DNA from: Streptomyces rhizoryzae
GTDB lineage: Bacteria > Actinomycetota > Actinomycetes > Streptomycetales > Streptomycetaceae
Length of the DNA: 64,000 nt
Assembly (NCBI RefSeq): GCF_023155275.1
Contig: NZ_JALMUV010000001.1
Location: 124,001 to 188,000, forward strand
Direction: 5' to 3'
Positions 17,972 to 26,412 of this stretch are shown one piece after another. The stretch's first letter is position 1, and the number at the start of each line of letters is the position of its first letter. The position numbers and the translations under genes are program-made. Under the pieces are notes generated by a model that searched no databases, had not been told where the DNA came from, and worked only from the letters and a program-made list of their open reading frames with translations.

Positions 17972-18049
17972 CCGCAGCAGCATGAGCATGCGTGCTGAGG
18001 AGCGACGGCGGCCGTTCCGAGCGAGCCGCCCACCGACAAGGGCCGCGGC

Positions 18050-18739
18050 TCAGTGCTGAGGGTGCGGGCGGGTGTGGAAGAGCGGGCGCCGCTGGCGGGT
18101 CGTCCCCGGAGCGAGACGGCCGACTTCGACGCGCGTCCGGATGGCGCGGACCATCTCGGTCAGGCCCACCACTATGGCCATGACGCCCACTACCAGGGTG
18201 AGTGTCGCGATGGAGGCGAACGGCATGACGATCAGCACGATGCCGGCCAGAGAGCCGATGAAGCCGAAGGCCATGTGCCAACCGCGCGCCGGCATGTCCG
18301 GAGCTGAGATCGCCACAGCCGTCTCCATGGTGCCGCGCATCAGCCAACTGAAGCCGAGCCACAGGGCGAGCAGGAGAATCGACTCCAGGGTGCCCCGGAA
18401 GCAGATCAGCCCCAGCAGGATGGAGAGCGCACCTGTCACGAAGTGCACCACACGAAGGTGTCCCGGCACCTGCGTGCCGAAGGCACCGGCCAGCTGGAAG
18501 ACACCGGTGACCAGCAGATAGACGCCGAAGAGCACGCCGGCGACCCGCAGCGTCGCATCCGGCCACACCAAGGCGATGACGCCCAGGGCAACGGCGGCAA
18601 GGCCCATGGTGAACAGGACCTGCCAACCCATGTTCGCCAGGAGAGCCATGACTTTGGTCGCGGGCGGCGCCTCTTGGGGCTCGGTGCCGCCCGGCGGAAC
18701 GGGACCCGAGGACGCGGAAGAGGCAGAAGAAGACGCCAT
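18050..18739 (-). CDS. HdeD-family membrane protein (DUF308)
   Basis: A 229-residue membrane protein. A Ser/Pro-rich cytoplasmic lead (about 25 residues) is followed by six predicted helices in three hairpins, with repeated LGLxxLxxP-type turns (VALGVIALVWPDATLRVAGV; GLICFRGTLESILLLALWLG) as in HdeD/DUF308 proteins linked to acid or envelope stress. ATG 18739 has AGGAGG eight bases upstream; the in-frame GTG nine bases earlier would overlap that site. Its operator region faces the 18740-19045 interval. Confidence 0.85.
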   Translation of the reverse strand: MASSSASSASSGPVPPGGTEPQEAPPATKVMALLANMGWQVLFTMGLAAVALGVIALVWPDATLRVAGVLFGVYLLVTGVFQLAGAFGTQVPGHLRVVHFVTGALSILLGLICFRGTLESILLLALWLGFSWLMRGTMETAVAISAPDMPARGWHMAFGFIGSLAGIVLIVMPFASIATLTLVVGVMAIVVGLTEMVRAIRTRVEVGRLAPGTTRQRRPLFHTRPHPQH

Positions 18740-19045
18740 GACGCCCACCTCCTTCTGAGAACAGCGTGATCACGTCAGTACACCTCCATCGTCACCCGAT
18801 CGGCCTCACACCGCTCAGTGAAGACGGAGAGTGCGGTGCCGGCTCAGCTCCCAGAGCCACCGGGCACGGGTCCCCCGGCCTCCTCCCCCGACGCCCGGGG
18901 CCGCTGCGTTCTCAGGTGGAGAGACGAAGACCCACCGGGATCGGGGGGGGGACGGGGGGCAAGCGCGTCGCGCGTCCCGCCGGGAGGTGAGGAGGCCCCG
19001 AATGGCGCCGGCAGCCGTACGCGACCTGGCCGCGGGCGGATCGGC
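18740..19045. other. Intergenic stretch with a G-rich run
   Basis: It holds the upstream region of the HdeD-like gene and, at about 18944-18960, two runs of guanines (eight and six) that could form a G-quadruplex. I see no gene. Confidence 0.4.
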
Positions 19046-19441
19046 ATGGACGGCGCGATCACCCTCCGCCCCCTGCCGACACCGGCGGCAGCACCGGTCG
19101 GGATCGCCGCCGACCGCGACGGAGCCCTGTGGTTCACCGAGATCGCCGCCGGGCAGATCGGAAAGATCACTCCCGACGGGCAGATCACCGAGTTCCCCCT
19201 GCCCGATCCCACCGCCCGACCGCACGCCGTCACCGTCGACGGCCACGGCACCGTGTGGTTCACCGAATGGAGCGGCAACCGCGTCGGCACGCTCACCCCC
19301 GACTACTCCCTCACCGTCCACGACCTGCCCACCCCCCACTCCGAACCCCACGGCATCGCCCCCGGCCCCGACGGCGCCCTATGGGCCGCCCTGGAGATCG
19401 GCGCCCTCGCGCGCATCGCCCCGACGCCCAGCACCACCTGA
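19046..19441 (+). CDS. Truncated Vgb-like (streptogramin B lyase family) beta-propeller
   Basis: A 131-residue protein with about three propeller blades of the virginiamycin B lyase type, recognisable from GALWFTEIAAGQIGKITPDG, TVWFTEWSGNRVGTLTPD and GALWAALEIGALARI. Full-length relatives have seven blades in about 290 residues, with catalytic His/Glu in the second half. Those are absent, so activity is unlikely. The frame begins plausibly at ATG 19046 but stops early. It may be a pseudogene or a small propeller fragment. Confidence 0.65.
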   Translation: MDGAITLRPLPTPAAAPVGIAADRDGALWFTEIAAGQIGKITPDGQITEFPLPDPTARPHAVTVDGHGTVWFTEWSGNRVGTLTPDYSLTVHDLPTPHSEPHGIAPGPDGALWAALEIGALARIAPTPSTT

Positions 19442-19930
19442 CCAGGCCGCCCGCTCACTCCCTGGTTTTGTTCACGAGTCGCCACTCATGAGCAATGCCG
19501 CACGCCCCCTCAGTCCTCGCGATCGAGGTCACCACCCCTCCGCCCCAGGACGCAACCCGACGTCACCACCAACGAGTTGGGCCGAAGGGGTGCGAAGGAT
19601 GCTCAACGAGCAGAGCGCATCCCGTGGCGGGTTTCTGGCGTATCCGGGTCACACCCCAGTAGGGCTCAGCGGCGCGCGTCGCCAGCGCGAGCAGGCTCGT
19701 CAGCTTCGAGATCGCCTCAGGGGAGGCTTGAAGTAGCGGCGGACGTTCTCCGGCCTCTCATGGAGGTGTGGCGGGGAACGCGACTCGAGCAGTGATCGTC
19801 AGCAACCGGAGGCTCTTGCCGGAGACGAACGTCCCGGTCCTTCCGTCCGGCGGCCGTTCGTGGGCGGGAACGCGAAAGTGGCCGCTGACTGTCCTTCGCC
19901 GACGTCACCGGGCCGGCAGGGCGCCGTGAA
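19442..19930. other. 489-base stretch without a supported gene
   Basis: A plus-strand frame from ATG 19488 to 19736 (82 codons, end RQLRDRLRGGLK) has no clear ribosome site and no recognised fold. Nothing else stands out. Confidence 0.4.
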
Positions 19931-20875
19931 CTACTCGTCACGCTGGTGATTGATGAACGCGGTCAACGCGTCCACCGTTGCGTCGGGCTGCTCGTCCGGA
20001 ATGAAGTGTCCGGCCTGGGGGATGAAGACGCCGGTCACGTTCTCTGCCCACGGGCTGAGGGAGGCGGCCATGTCAGGGATCGAGCCATGGGAGCTGGAGA
20101 TTCCCAGGACCGGGACGGTCACGTGTCCTCGTTCGAGAGCGTCATGATTTCTCCGCGCTGATTCCGCGGCGTCGCGGTAGTAGGCGAGAGATGCTGAAAG
20201 ACCTCCCTCGGCCGCGATGGCGGCGGCGTAATGGTCGATCTCGGCACCGTCGAAGGTGTTCGGGGACAGAGCTTTGACCTTCAAGAACCAGCCGACGTAG
20301 GCACGCTCACGGCCGGTGAGCAGAGTCTCGGGCAGTTCGGGCACCAGGTGGAAGGCGAAGTGCCAGGTCTTCCAGGCCCGGTCGGGATCCGTAGGAATGG
20401 AGTCCGGGAGGGTGATTCCGGGAATGCCCGCGTCGAGCAGGGCGACCCCATGCAGGCTCGCTTCGTACTTCAGGGCCAGCGAGAAGGCGACCCAGGCCCC
20501 GATGTCGTGGGCGACGAGCCAGTACTTCGGCACGTTGAGCGCGGTCAGCGCGGCCTGGACGCGCGCAGCGACCGTGTGCGTGTCGTAGGGCCCTTGAGGG
20601 CGGTCGGAGTGCCCCTGCCCCGGCAGGTCGATCGCGATCACGTGGAATCGCTCGGTAAGGCGTGCCATCACCTTTCGCCAAGCCCACCAGGTCTGCGGGA
20701 ATCCGGCGAGCAGGACGACGGTAGGACCGTCCGGCCGGCCGCCTTCCACGGCGTGGAGTCGAATTCCTTCCGCGTCGACCCAGCGGTGAGTGAAACCCGC
20801 CAGGTCGTACAGCGGCAATCCCGGGACCGGATTCTGGTCGCAGGAGCGGTTCGGGGCTATGGCGGCGTCGGTCAT
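19931..20875 (-). CDS. Alpha/beta hydrolase, epoxide hydrolase/haloacetate dehalogenase-like
   Basis: A 314-residue hydrolase. The oxyanion region is LLAGFPQTWWAWRKVM, and the nucleophile elbow VAHDIGAW carries Asp rather than Ser, as in epoxide hydrolases and haloalkanoate dehalogenases. A Tyr-containing cap lies around residues 150-230, and the catalytic His is in PQAGHFIPDEQP near the end. It is divergent from a TetR regulator, and a good inverted repeat lies between them, so it is probably induced by its substrate through that repressor. Confidence 0.88.
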   Translation of the reverse strand: MTDAAIAPNRSCDQNPVPGLPLYDLAGFTHRWVDAEGIRLHAVEGGRPDGPTVVLLAGFPQTWWAWRKVMARLTERFHVIAIDLPGQGHSDRPQGPYDTHTVAARVQAALTALNVPKYWLVAHDIGAWVAFSLALKYEASLHGVALLDAGIPGITLPDSIPTDPDRAWKTWHFAFHLVPELPETLLTGRERAYVGWFLKVKALSPNTFDGAEIDHYAAAIAAEGGLSASLAYYRDAAESARRNHDALERGHVTVPVLGISSSHGSIPDMAASLSPWAENVTGVFIPQAGHFIPDEQPDATVDALTAFINHQRDE

Positions 20876-20891
20876 GTCTGGAGCCTACTGC

Positions 20892-20915
20892 ATCTTGGAC
20901 TGGTTGGTTCAAGAT
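20892..20915. promoter_or_regulatory. Inverted-repeat operator between hydrolase and TetR genes
   Basis: ATCTTGGAC (20892-20900), six bases, GTTCAAGAT (20907-20915): nine-base arms with one mismatch, in the 89-base divergent interval. This is a natural binding site for the adjacent TetR protein. Confidence 0.7.
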
Positions 20916-20964
20916 ACGATGGGCAGGGCCACAACGGCTGGTCCGGGAACGAGGTACATGCGTG

Positions 20965-21555
20965 ATGGCGGGGAAGAAGCAGTTCGATGTGGACATCGCG
21001 CTCGACGCGGCGATGGTCCAGTTCTGGCGAGCTGGATACGCCAACACCTCTCTCGACGACCTCTCCAGGGCGACCGGATTGAACCGCAGTTCCCTCTACT
21101 CCTCGTTCGGCGACAAGGACTCGCTCTACCTGCGCTGCCTGGACCGCTACGCCGCGAGGTACGGAAGCAGGTACGACCAGGCGCTTTCCCGTGCGTCCGA
21201 GGAACCGCTCCAGGCGGTACGGGCGTTCTTCGAGGTCACCCTGGAGCGCATCGCCGACCCTGACGTCCCTGATGGATGCCTGATCGCCCAGACCGCGATG
21301 GCAGCACCGGCGCTCAGCCCCACCATCGCCGCACGCGCGATCGAGGCTCTGGGCCTTCAGCATGCGCGGCTGCGGACCGCCTTGAACGCCGCGCAGTTGG
21401 CGGATGGCGATGCCGACGACTTCGCCGTTCACATCATGGCGGTCAACCAGTCGCTGGCCGTGCTGAGCAGGACCAGGGCGGGCCAGCAGCAGCTCCGCAC
21501 GGTCATCGACGTCAGCATGAGGGCGCTCTCGCACGCCTTGCCTGCCCGGAGCTAG
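20965..21555 (+). CDS. TetR/AcrR family transcriptional regulator
   Basis: A 196-residue repressor. The helix-turn-helix is at about residues 28-50 (TSLDDLSRATGLNRSSLYSSFGDKDSLY), and an all-helical ligand domain resembles the TetR_C subgroup with DGCLIAQTA. A GTG three bases upstream (20962) is an equal start candidate after GAGG. It most likely represses the divergent hydrolase gene and itself through the inverted repeat at 20892-20915. Confidence 0.9.
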   Translation: MAGKKQFDVDIALDAAMVQFWRAGYANTSLDDLSRATGLNRSSLYSSFGDKDSLYLRCLDRYAARYGSRYDQALSRASEEPLQAVRAFFEVTLERIADPDVPDGCLIAQTAMAAPALSPTIAARAIEALGLQHARLRTALNAAQLADGDADDFAVHIMAVNQSLAVLSRTRAGQQQLRTVIDVSMRALSHALPARS

Positions 21556-21603
21556 TACTGCAACGGTGTGTGCTGTGACGGGTGACCGGGTCAGGGGCTG
21601 GCG

Positions 21604-22138
21604 GTCTGCGACTGGACCACCTACGCGGAGCGCCTGTCGGCCGCCGACGTCAGCTGGCGCGTCTACCGCACGCCCGGGCTCGACGCGCGCCACGGCAACT
21701 ACGAGGAGAACGCCCTGGAGTTCTTCGGCCAGTTCCACACCTTCGACCACGACGACCCCCGCTACCGCAACGCGATGACGACGTGGGACCTGTCGGCGTT
21801 CGACGCGCACTGCAAGGACGGCACCCTGCCGACGGCGTCCCCAGGTCTCCGACCACACTTCCGTGCTGCGCTTCCTGGAGCTGGTCACCCGCGTGCGGGA
21901 GCCCAACATTTCGCAGTGGCGCCGAGCCGTCTGCGGTGACCTCACGAGCTGCTTCGGCTTCGGCGGCGCGGCGCACACCCAGCTGGTCGGCCCCCGCGAG
22001 CAGGTCACCGTGACCTGGCCCACGAAGGACGGGCGGTACGACGTCACGGTGACCGCTGACGGCCACCCGGAATTCGCCCAGCGATACGCCGGAACGGTGC
22101 ACGCCATGCCGGAGGGGCGTGCGGAGACGGCTCACTGA
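21604..22138 (+). pseudogene. Decayed second copy of the phospholipase C gene
   Basis: The stretch starts VCDWTTYAERLSAADVSWRV and runs to GTLPTAS, near-identical in DNA to codons from 174 on of the gene at 4658-6556. It then jumps, out of frame, to HTSVLRFLELVTRVREPNI, jumps again to the last C-terminal beta domain, and ends at TGA 22138 (DGRYDVTVTADG, FAQRYAGTVHA). So it has a 5' truncation, two internal deletions and a frameshift. It lies directly downstream of the TetR gene. Confidence 0.9.
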
Positions 22139-22235
22139 GCCGCCGGCCCCGTACCGGCCCCCTTGCGGGGTGCGCCCTCCCCCGGACGGGTCAATTCCGG
22201 TGGGAGGCCCCTCTCCCTCCTGGGGAGAATGAGGC

Positions 22236-22808
22236 ATGAGCAGCTGGGGTCGTTCAGGGCTGGAGCCCGGGCCTGAGTCTGCGCCCCGACCGAAGGGTGC
22301 GCGTCGGGGCTCGGCTCGGGACTGGGTGTCGACCCTCATCTCAGGTGTGGCCGTGGTGGTGTCCGTCGTGAGCCTGAGCCAGTCCCAGAAGGCCCAGAAC
22401 GCCGCGCAGCAGGCGCAGAAACACGAACGAGCCGCAAACGTGGGGTCCTTCTCGCAACCGGCACTGCAACCACCTCACATGTACATCGTCAACCGGAACT
22501 CCTTCGACATCAGAGACGTGACCATCACCTTCAAGGACGGCAGCTACCACACGGTCGGTATCGTCCCGGCCTGCTCCATCTGGCATCTCACCAACTTCAC
22601 CGAGAACGTGAACGGTGCGACCTACACGCTCACTTTTCCGGCGAAGGTGAACTTCACCGACGCGGACGATCCGCCCGGCTACTGGGTCATCGACGAACAG
22701 GACCGCGTCGCGCACATGGGGGCGAAGCCCGCCGCCCCGTCCGGCAGCAATCTGACCGACTATTTCGCCAGTCACGTGCAGATTCAGTTCCTCAACGCGT
22801 GCGTGTGA
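22236..22808 (+). CDS. Membrane-anchored hypothetical protein
   Basis: A 190-residue protein with a basic cytoplasmic lead, one transmembrane helix (VSTLISGVAVVVSVVSLS, about residues 31-48), a Gln/Ala-rich helical linker, and an extracellular beta-rich domain (VNRNSFDIRDVTITFKDG). The start is supported by GGGGAGAATGAGGC. I do not recognise the family; the outer part looks like a small beta-sandwich. Confidence 0.65.
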   Translation: MSSWGRSGLEPGPESAPRPKGARRGSARDWVSTLISGVAVVVSVVSLSQSQKAQNAAQQAQKHERAANVGSFSQPALQPPHMYIVNRNSFDIRDVTITFKDGSYHTVGIVPACSIWHLTNFTENVNGATYTLTFPAKVNFTDADDPPGYWVIDEQDRVAHMGAKPAAPSGSNLTDYFASHVQIQFLNACV

Positions 22809-22981
22809 AGCGTTGCCGGTGCCGGGCGCCGCACCGGATACCGGCCCGGCTGCTGTTCAGGCTTCCTGGCCGGTGGCGGCGAGGACGATCTCCCGGATGG
22901 TGACGTGGTCGGCGGCTACCGCACTCATCCGGATGGACGGCGCATGCCGCAAGACCGAGACCGAGCCGGCATACCCGCGCC

Positions 22982-23012
22982 TTGAACTCAAGCGCGCTTG
23001 AGGTCACATGAT
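22982..23012 (+). promoter_or_regulatory. MerR/SoxR-type promoter with palindromic operator
   Basis: TTGAAC (22982-22987), a 19-base spacer, then CATGAT (23007-23012). The spacer contains most of the perfect 16-base palindrome CTCAAGCGCGCTTGAG (22987-23002). An overlong spacer centred on a palindrome is the mark of MerR-family control. The predicted start site coincides with ATG 23019, implying a leaderless message. Confidence 0.7.
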
Positions 23013-23018
23013 CGAGCC

Positions 23019-23534
23019 ATGAACGCGATGAGCAACACCACGGCGCTCCAGGACCACTTCGAGGTCACCACCCTCATCAGCGGTCTCTTCCGCACCATGG
23101 ACGAGCGGCGGTTCGACGAGGGCTGGGCCGGGGCCTACTTCACCGACGATCTGCGGACGACGACGCCGCTCGGCGTGGCCGAAGGGGCGGACGCGGTGCG
23201 CCACATGGAGGAAGCCGTCGGCCGGTTCGCCGCCACCCTGCACGTCTCCTCCGACGTCCTCGTCCAGGCCGAGCCGGGCGCACGGACGGCCCAGGTCTCC
23301 TGGAACGCCCACATGACCCACCTCCACCTGGACTCCACGCTCCGGGCACGGGGCGAGACCGCCAACCCCCTGTTCACGGTGGGCGGCAGCTACAAGGGGG
23401 AACTCCGACGCACCGACAGCGGCTGGCGCATCAGCGACATGGCGGTGCGGGCCGTCTGGACCACTGGCGAGCCGCCCGTCCTGCCGGAGGAGGCCGCCAC
23501 CCGTGTCGCGGAACTGACCGGCGCCCGGCATTGA
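23019..23534 (+). CDS. SnoaL-like polyketide-cyclase-fold protein
   Basis: A 171-residue NTF2-like protein of the SnoaL_4 type: helix-rich opening (TALQDHFEVTTLISGLFRTM), RRFDEGWAGAYFTDDL, the aromatic/histidine pocket VSWNAHMTHLHL, and the end SGWRISDMAVRAVWT. There is no good ribosome site; the MerR-type promoter just upstream suggests leaderless translation. Such small proteins are often induced by redox-active or electrophilic compounds through MerR regulators. No MerR gene is in this window. Confidence 0.8.
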   Translation: MNAMSNTTALQDHFEVTTLISGLFRTMDERRFDEGWAGAYFTDDLRTTTPLGVAEGADAVRHMEEAVGRFAATLHVSSDVLVQAEPGARTAQVSWNAHMTHLHLDSTLRARGETANPLFTVGGSYKGELRRTDSGWRISDMAVRAVWTTGEPPVLPEEAATRVAELTGARH

Positions 23535-23819
23535 GCCGAGCCCGGAGGGTCATGGCACGGCGGCCGGCAGCGCCACCGCCCCGGCTTCCGCAACGGACCG
23601 TGCGGGAAGCCACTTTGAGACGGAAAACGCAACGTCGACAGGGCACGCAGAGGCAGCTACCTTCACCTGGTCTGCGGCGGCCGGCCACGGCCGGGCGGGG
23701 ATTCCTTCAGGCTGCGCCACCCGCGACGGGACGGGGCAGCACGCCCGCGAATCCTCGCCCCCCGTGCGCAAGCCACCGAATCGGGACCGCACCAGGCACC
23801 CCCAACCAGGGAGAGACGC

Positions 23820-24425
23820 ATGCCCCATCTTGCTCTGTACACATTCGGCGCCCTGAAGTCACCTCTCTCCGTTCCCACCCCGCTCACGAGCGAGTTCTAT
23901 GAGCTGGGTGAGGCCGTCTACCGGGAGATCAGCCGGCACCCCGGATACCTCGCGCGGGCGGAACCGGTGGGCGGCAGCCGGGGCGTGCTCTTCGACGCGG
24001 ACTGGGGTGCATGGGGGGAGTTCGCCGTACCGGCCTGGTACGACAAGGGCCGTACGGCGGAAACCACGGCCCTGGCCGCGACCCTCTCCCTCTGGACCGC
24101 CCTGCGCCCCGCCTTCGACGCCATTTACACCGGTCTGCACCGGGCGGCGCTGAACCGGCGCTACGACTGGTTCGAGAGGAACGCACACCCCAATTACGTG
24201 TTCTGGTGGGTCGCCGACGGAGAGACACCCACCTGGCAGGACGGGGTTTCCCGGCTGGCGCACCTCGACGGCCACGGCCCCACGCCGCGCGCCTTCACCT
24301 TCCACCACGCGTTCGCCCCGGACGGAACTCCGGCCGAGACCAAGGCCAACGCCAAGGCCAACGCCAACGCCAACGCCACTGACAAGGCCGCCGGTACCGG
24401 GCCGGAGAGCGAGCGGGTTCGCTGA
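23820..24425 (+). CDS. DUF3291 domain-containing protein
   Basis: A 201-residue protein matching the DUF3291 pattern: LALYTFGALKSPL at the start, then RHPGYLARAEP, LSLWTALRPAFDAIYTGLHRAALNRRYDWF and YVFWWVADGETPTW. The function is unknown; the fold is related to dimeric ferredoxin-like monooxygenases. A GGGAGAG site precedes the ATG. The C-terminal tail is unstable low complexity, (KANA/NANA)n, coded by a gccaac microsatellite near 24345-24380. Confidence 0.85.
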   Translation: MPHLALYTFGALKSPLSVPTPLTSEFYELGEAVYREISRHPGYLARAEPVGGSRGVLFDADWGAWGEFAVPAWYDKGRTAETTALAATLSLWTALRPAFDAIYTGLHRAALNRRYDWFERNAHPNYVFWWVADGETPTWQDGVSRLAHLDGHGPTPRAFTFHHAFAPDGTPAETKANAKANANANATDKAAGTGPESERVR

Positions 24426-24609
24426 GAAGGAAGCCTGAACGGCTGGGGTCGCGGCCGTACGCCTCGATTGAGTGACGGAGCACTTCTCAGCTGACGTTCG
24501 CCCGGGAGGGCGGCCGACGCCCAGCAGCAAGCCGCACGCGCCGGACGGCAGCAACGCGAGGTGGTCCACTCGCGGCCCGGACTCCCGGGCCGCTCCCCCG
24601 CCCGTGGGA

Positions 24610-25182
24610 TCAGGCGAGCGGCAGTCCCAACGCGCGCAAGGTGCCCGGCGACACGTCAGCGTCTTCGAGGGCGTCGGCGAGCCGCAGCGCCCGGTCCGCG
24701 ATGACGAGGTCGCGGGGCGCATCGGGGACGGCCTCACCGGCGTCCACCAGGAACGCGGCGATCGCGCGCCACGAGTAGAACTCCGTCCCGGCCGATCCGG
24801 GCAGCGGTTCGGGGAAACCGCCCGGGTCGCGCCGGTTCTTGGCCAGTTCGATGAGCTCGTGGTGGCCGCGCCCCCAGCGTTGCGCGGCCTCCTCAAGGGT
24901 GACGGTGTCGTGGTAGCGCGCGCCCACGGCCCGGAGGCCCGGGATGAGCCGGATCTTCTGCGCCGCCTGCGCGATGGCGTCCAGCAGCGTCGGGGCCTCG
25001 ATGTCGCACGACAGCTCCCGCAGCGCTTCGGGGTCCGGAACGCGGGCGTACGCGCCGGGTTCGCCGGGGGCGAGGGTGTAGGAGACCGAGCCGTCGGCGA
25101 AGGCGTCGCAGTGGTCGAAGGCGTCGGCCTGCCCGGAGGTGAGGGGCTGATTGACGAGGAGGGTGAAGCTCCACTCAGACAC
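24610..25182 (-). CDS. DNA-binding-like protein paired with a HicA-like gene (possible antitoxin)
   Basis: A 190-residue protein. An N-terminal alpha/beta module (EWSFTLLVNQPLTSGQADAF, then IEAPTLLDAIAQAAQKIRLI) is followed by a helix-turn-helix-like segment (VTLEEAAQRWGRGHHELIEL) with PGGFPEP and a C-terminal helical part. I recall this layout from actinobacterial DNA-binding proteins of unknown function. GTG 25182 has GAAAGGAC eight bases upstream. It lies 14 bases after the small HicA-like gene in the same direction, the usual toxin-first order. The antitoxin role is an inference. Confidence 0.6.
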   Translation of the reverse strand: MSEWSFTLLVNQPLTSGQADAFDHCDAFADGSVSYTLAPGEPGAYARVPDPEALRELSCDIEAPTLLDAIAQAAQKIRLIPGLRAVGARYHDTVTLEEAAQRWGRGHHELIELAKNRRDPGGFPEPLPGSAGTEFYSWRAIAAFLVDAGEAVPDAPRDLVIADRALRLADALEDADVSPGTLRALGLPLA

Positions 25183-25196
25183 GGCGCGGTGTCCTT

Positions 25197-25415
25197 TCAG
25201 TGCTGGTGGTCCCGGACGAAGCGGTCGATCCGCTTCGCCTCGTTGCCGGGGTTCTTCGGAGTGCCCGAGACGACGTGGCGCGCCCCGCAAGAGCAGCACA
25301 CCACCCACCCCCACCGGTGCCCGTTCTTGTCGGGCACCACCTGGCAGCCGGCGCTCCTGGCCCGGTCAAGGGCCGCCGCAACATCCCCATCCTGGTGCCG
25401 TCCCTTGGAAATCAC
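25197..25415 (-). CDS. HicA-like small protein (possible mRNA interferase)
   Basis: A 72-residue protein with HicA-style features: a helix with a basic face (DVAAALDRARSAGCQVV), the conserved Gly-His strand (KNGHRWGWVVC), and the end SGTPKNPGNEAKRIDRFV, comparable to the STPRNPGNHAKQI-type tail of HicA relatives. A CxxC pair (CCSC) is unusual. GTG 25415 follows TAAGG. HicA toxins cleave mRNA, and the partner is the next gene. It could alternatively be a nontoxic dsRBD-like protein. Confidence 0.55.
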   Translation of the reverse strand: MISKGRHQDGDVAAALDRARSAGCQVVPDKNGHRWGWVVCCSCGARHVVSGTPKNPGNEAKRIDRFVRDHQH

Positions 25416-25444
25416 ACCTGTACCTTACTCAGAGCATCCCCAAG

Positions 25445-25459
25445 ATCACCGTAAGTGAT
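25445..25459. promoter_or_regulatory. Small inverted repeat upstream of the HicA-like pair
   Basis: ATCAC, five bases, GTGAT, about 30 bases upstream of the first start of the minus-strand pair. It is a candidate autoregulatory operator for the DNA-binding partner. The arms are short, so chance is possible. Confidence 0.35.
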
Positions 25460-25652
25460 ACAGCGGGCTGGGGAACGTCAACCAGAACACGCCACTCCTG
25501 TGCGGAGGATGCTGTCCTGCCGGCAGGACAGCGGCAGTCCGCCCACCGGCAGGGAAGCGCACCACCGGGCGGATGGCAGGGCAACCGGGCGGGGCGCCCT
25601 CGGCGTCTCACCGTCCGACCGCGACGTTCACGAGACCTCTGGGGGACCACGG

Positions 25653-26315
25653 ATGGCTGTCACGCTGGCCGAGGAAATCATGCTGCTGTGCCTGGACGGC
25701 GAGTCCGGGGTGCCGGAGCAGCGGCAGGCGGCGGGCTGGGCCGTCGCGGGCGGGATCCTGCTCGAACTGGTCCTCGCCGGAAGGGCATCCGTAGAGGGCA
25801 AGTACCTGAAACTGACGGACCGGACGCCGACCGGTGAGCGCCTGCTCGACGACCGCATGGCGCTGCTCGGCACCTGGCTGCGCGACCGTGAGAAGCGCCG
25901 GGTGACGGAGTGGCTGACCAAGGACCGGAACAAGGCCGCGAGCGCGGCCACGGAGAGCCTGTGTGCGCGCGGCGTGCTCGTCGAGCAGGAGCACAGGGCG
26001 CTCGGGCTCTTCCCGACGCGCCGCTATCCCGAGGTCGACGGGGCGCCCGAGACCGAGGTGCGGCAGCGGCTCCGGGCCGTCGTCCTGGACGGCGCCGCCC
26101 CGGACGAGCGCACCGCGGGCCTCATCGCCCTGCTCCACGCCGCCAAACTGCACCGCGTGGTGTTCCCCGACACCCCGCGCAAGGAGGTGGCCGGCCGGAT
26201 GGCGGAGATCGCGGCCGGCCAGTGGGCGGCGGAGGGGGTGCGCGCCGCGATCCGTGACATGCAGGCGGCGGTGGCCGCGGTGGCCGTGGCCGCCAGCGTC
26301 TCGGCCGGAAGCTAG
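25653..26315 (+). CDS. GPP34 (GOLPH3/Vps74-like) phosphoprotein
   Basis: A 220-residue protein of the GPP34 family. The start is TLAEEIMLLCLDGESG, followed by GGILLELVLAGRASVEGKYLKL and the helical pair RVTEWLTKDRNKA / LLHAAKLHRVVFPD. In eukaryotes the fold binds phosphatidylinositol 4-phosphate; in streptomycetes it is common and its role is unsettled. ATG 25653 follows GGGGG; the frame upstream is not protein-like. Confidence 0.88.
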   Translation: MAVTLAEEIMLLCLDGESGVPEQRQAAGWAVAGGILLELVLAGRASVEGKYLKLTDRTPTGERLLDDRMALLGTWLRDREKRRVTEWLTKDRNKAASAATESLCARGVLVEQEHRALGLFPTRRYPEVDGAPETEVRQRLRAVVLDGAAPDERTAGLIALLHAAKLHRVVFPDTPRKEVAGRMAEIAAGQWAAEGVRAAIRDMQAAVAAVAVAASVSAGS

Positions 26316-26412
26316 CGGCTCGTCGCTCGGCCTCGGGCGGGCCTCGGGCGGGTCAGCGGCTGGAGGACCGGAGGACTTCGTGCACCCGGGATCGCCCCGT
26401 TACGCTGCCTGC

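Noticed and set aside
18944..18960. Runs of guanine, possible G-quadruplex
   Set aside because: Isolated and common in DNA of this composition; no link to a promoter could be shown.
22809..23000. Minus-strand fragment ending TIREIVLAATGQEA, perhaps a gene end
   Set aside because: About 23 codons only, with no start site or homology I could confirm.
24345..24380. Short tandem gccaac/gccaag repeat resembling an array
   Set aside because: It is a coding microsatellite in the tail of the DUF3291 protein; the units are six bases and it is not a CRISPR.
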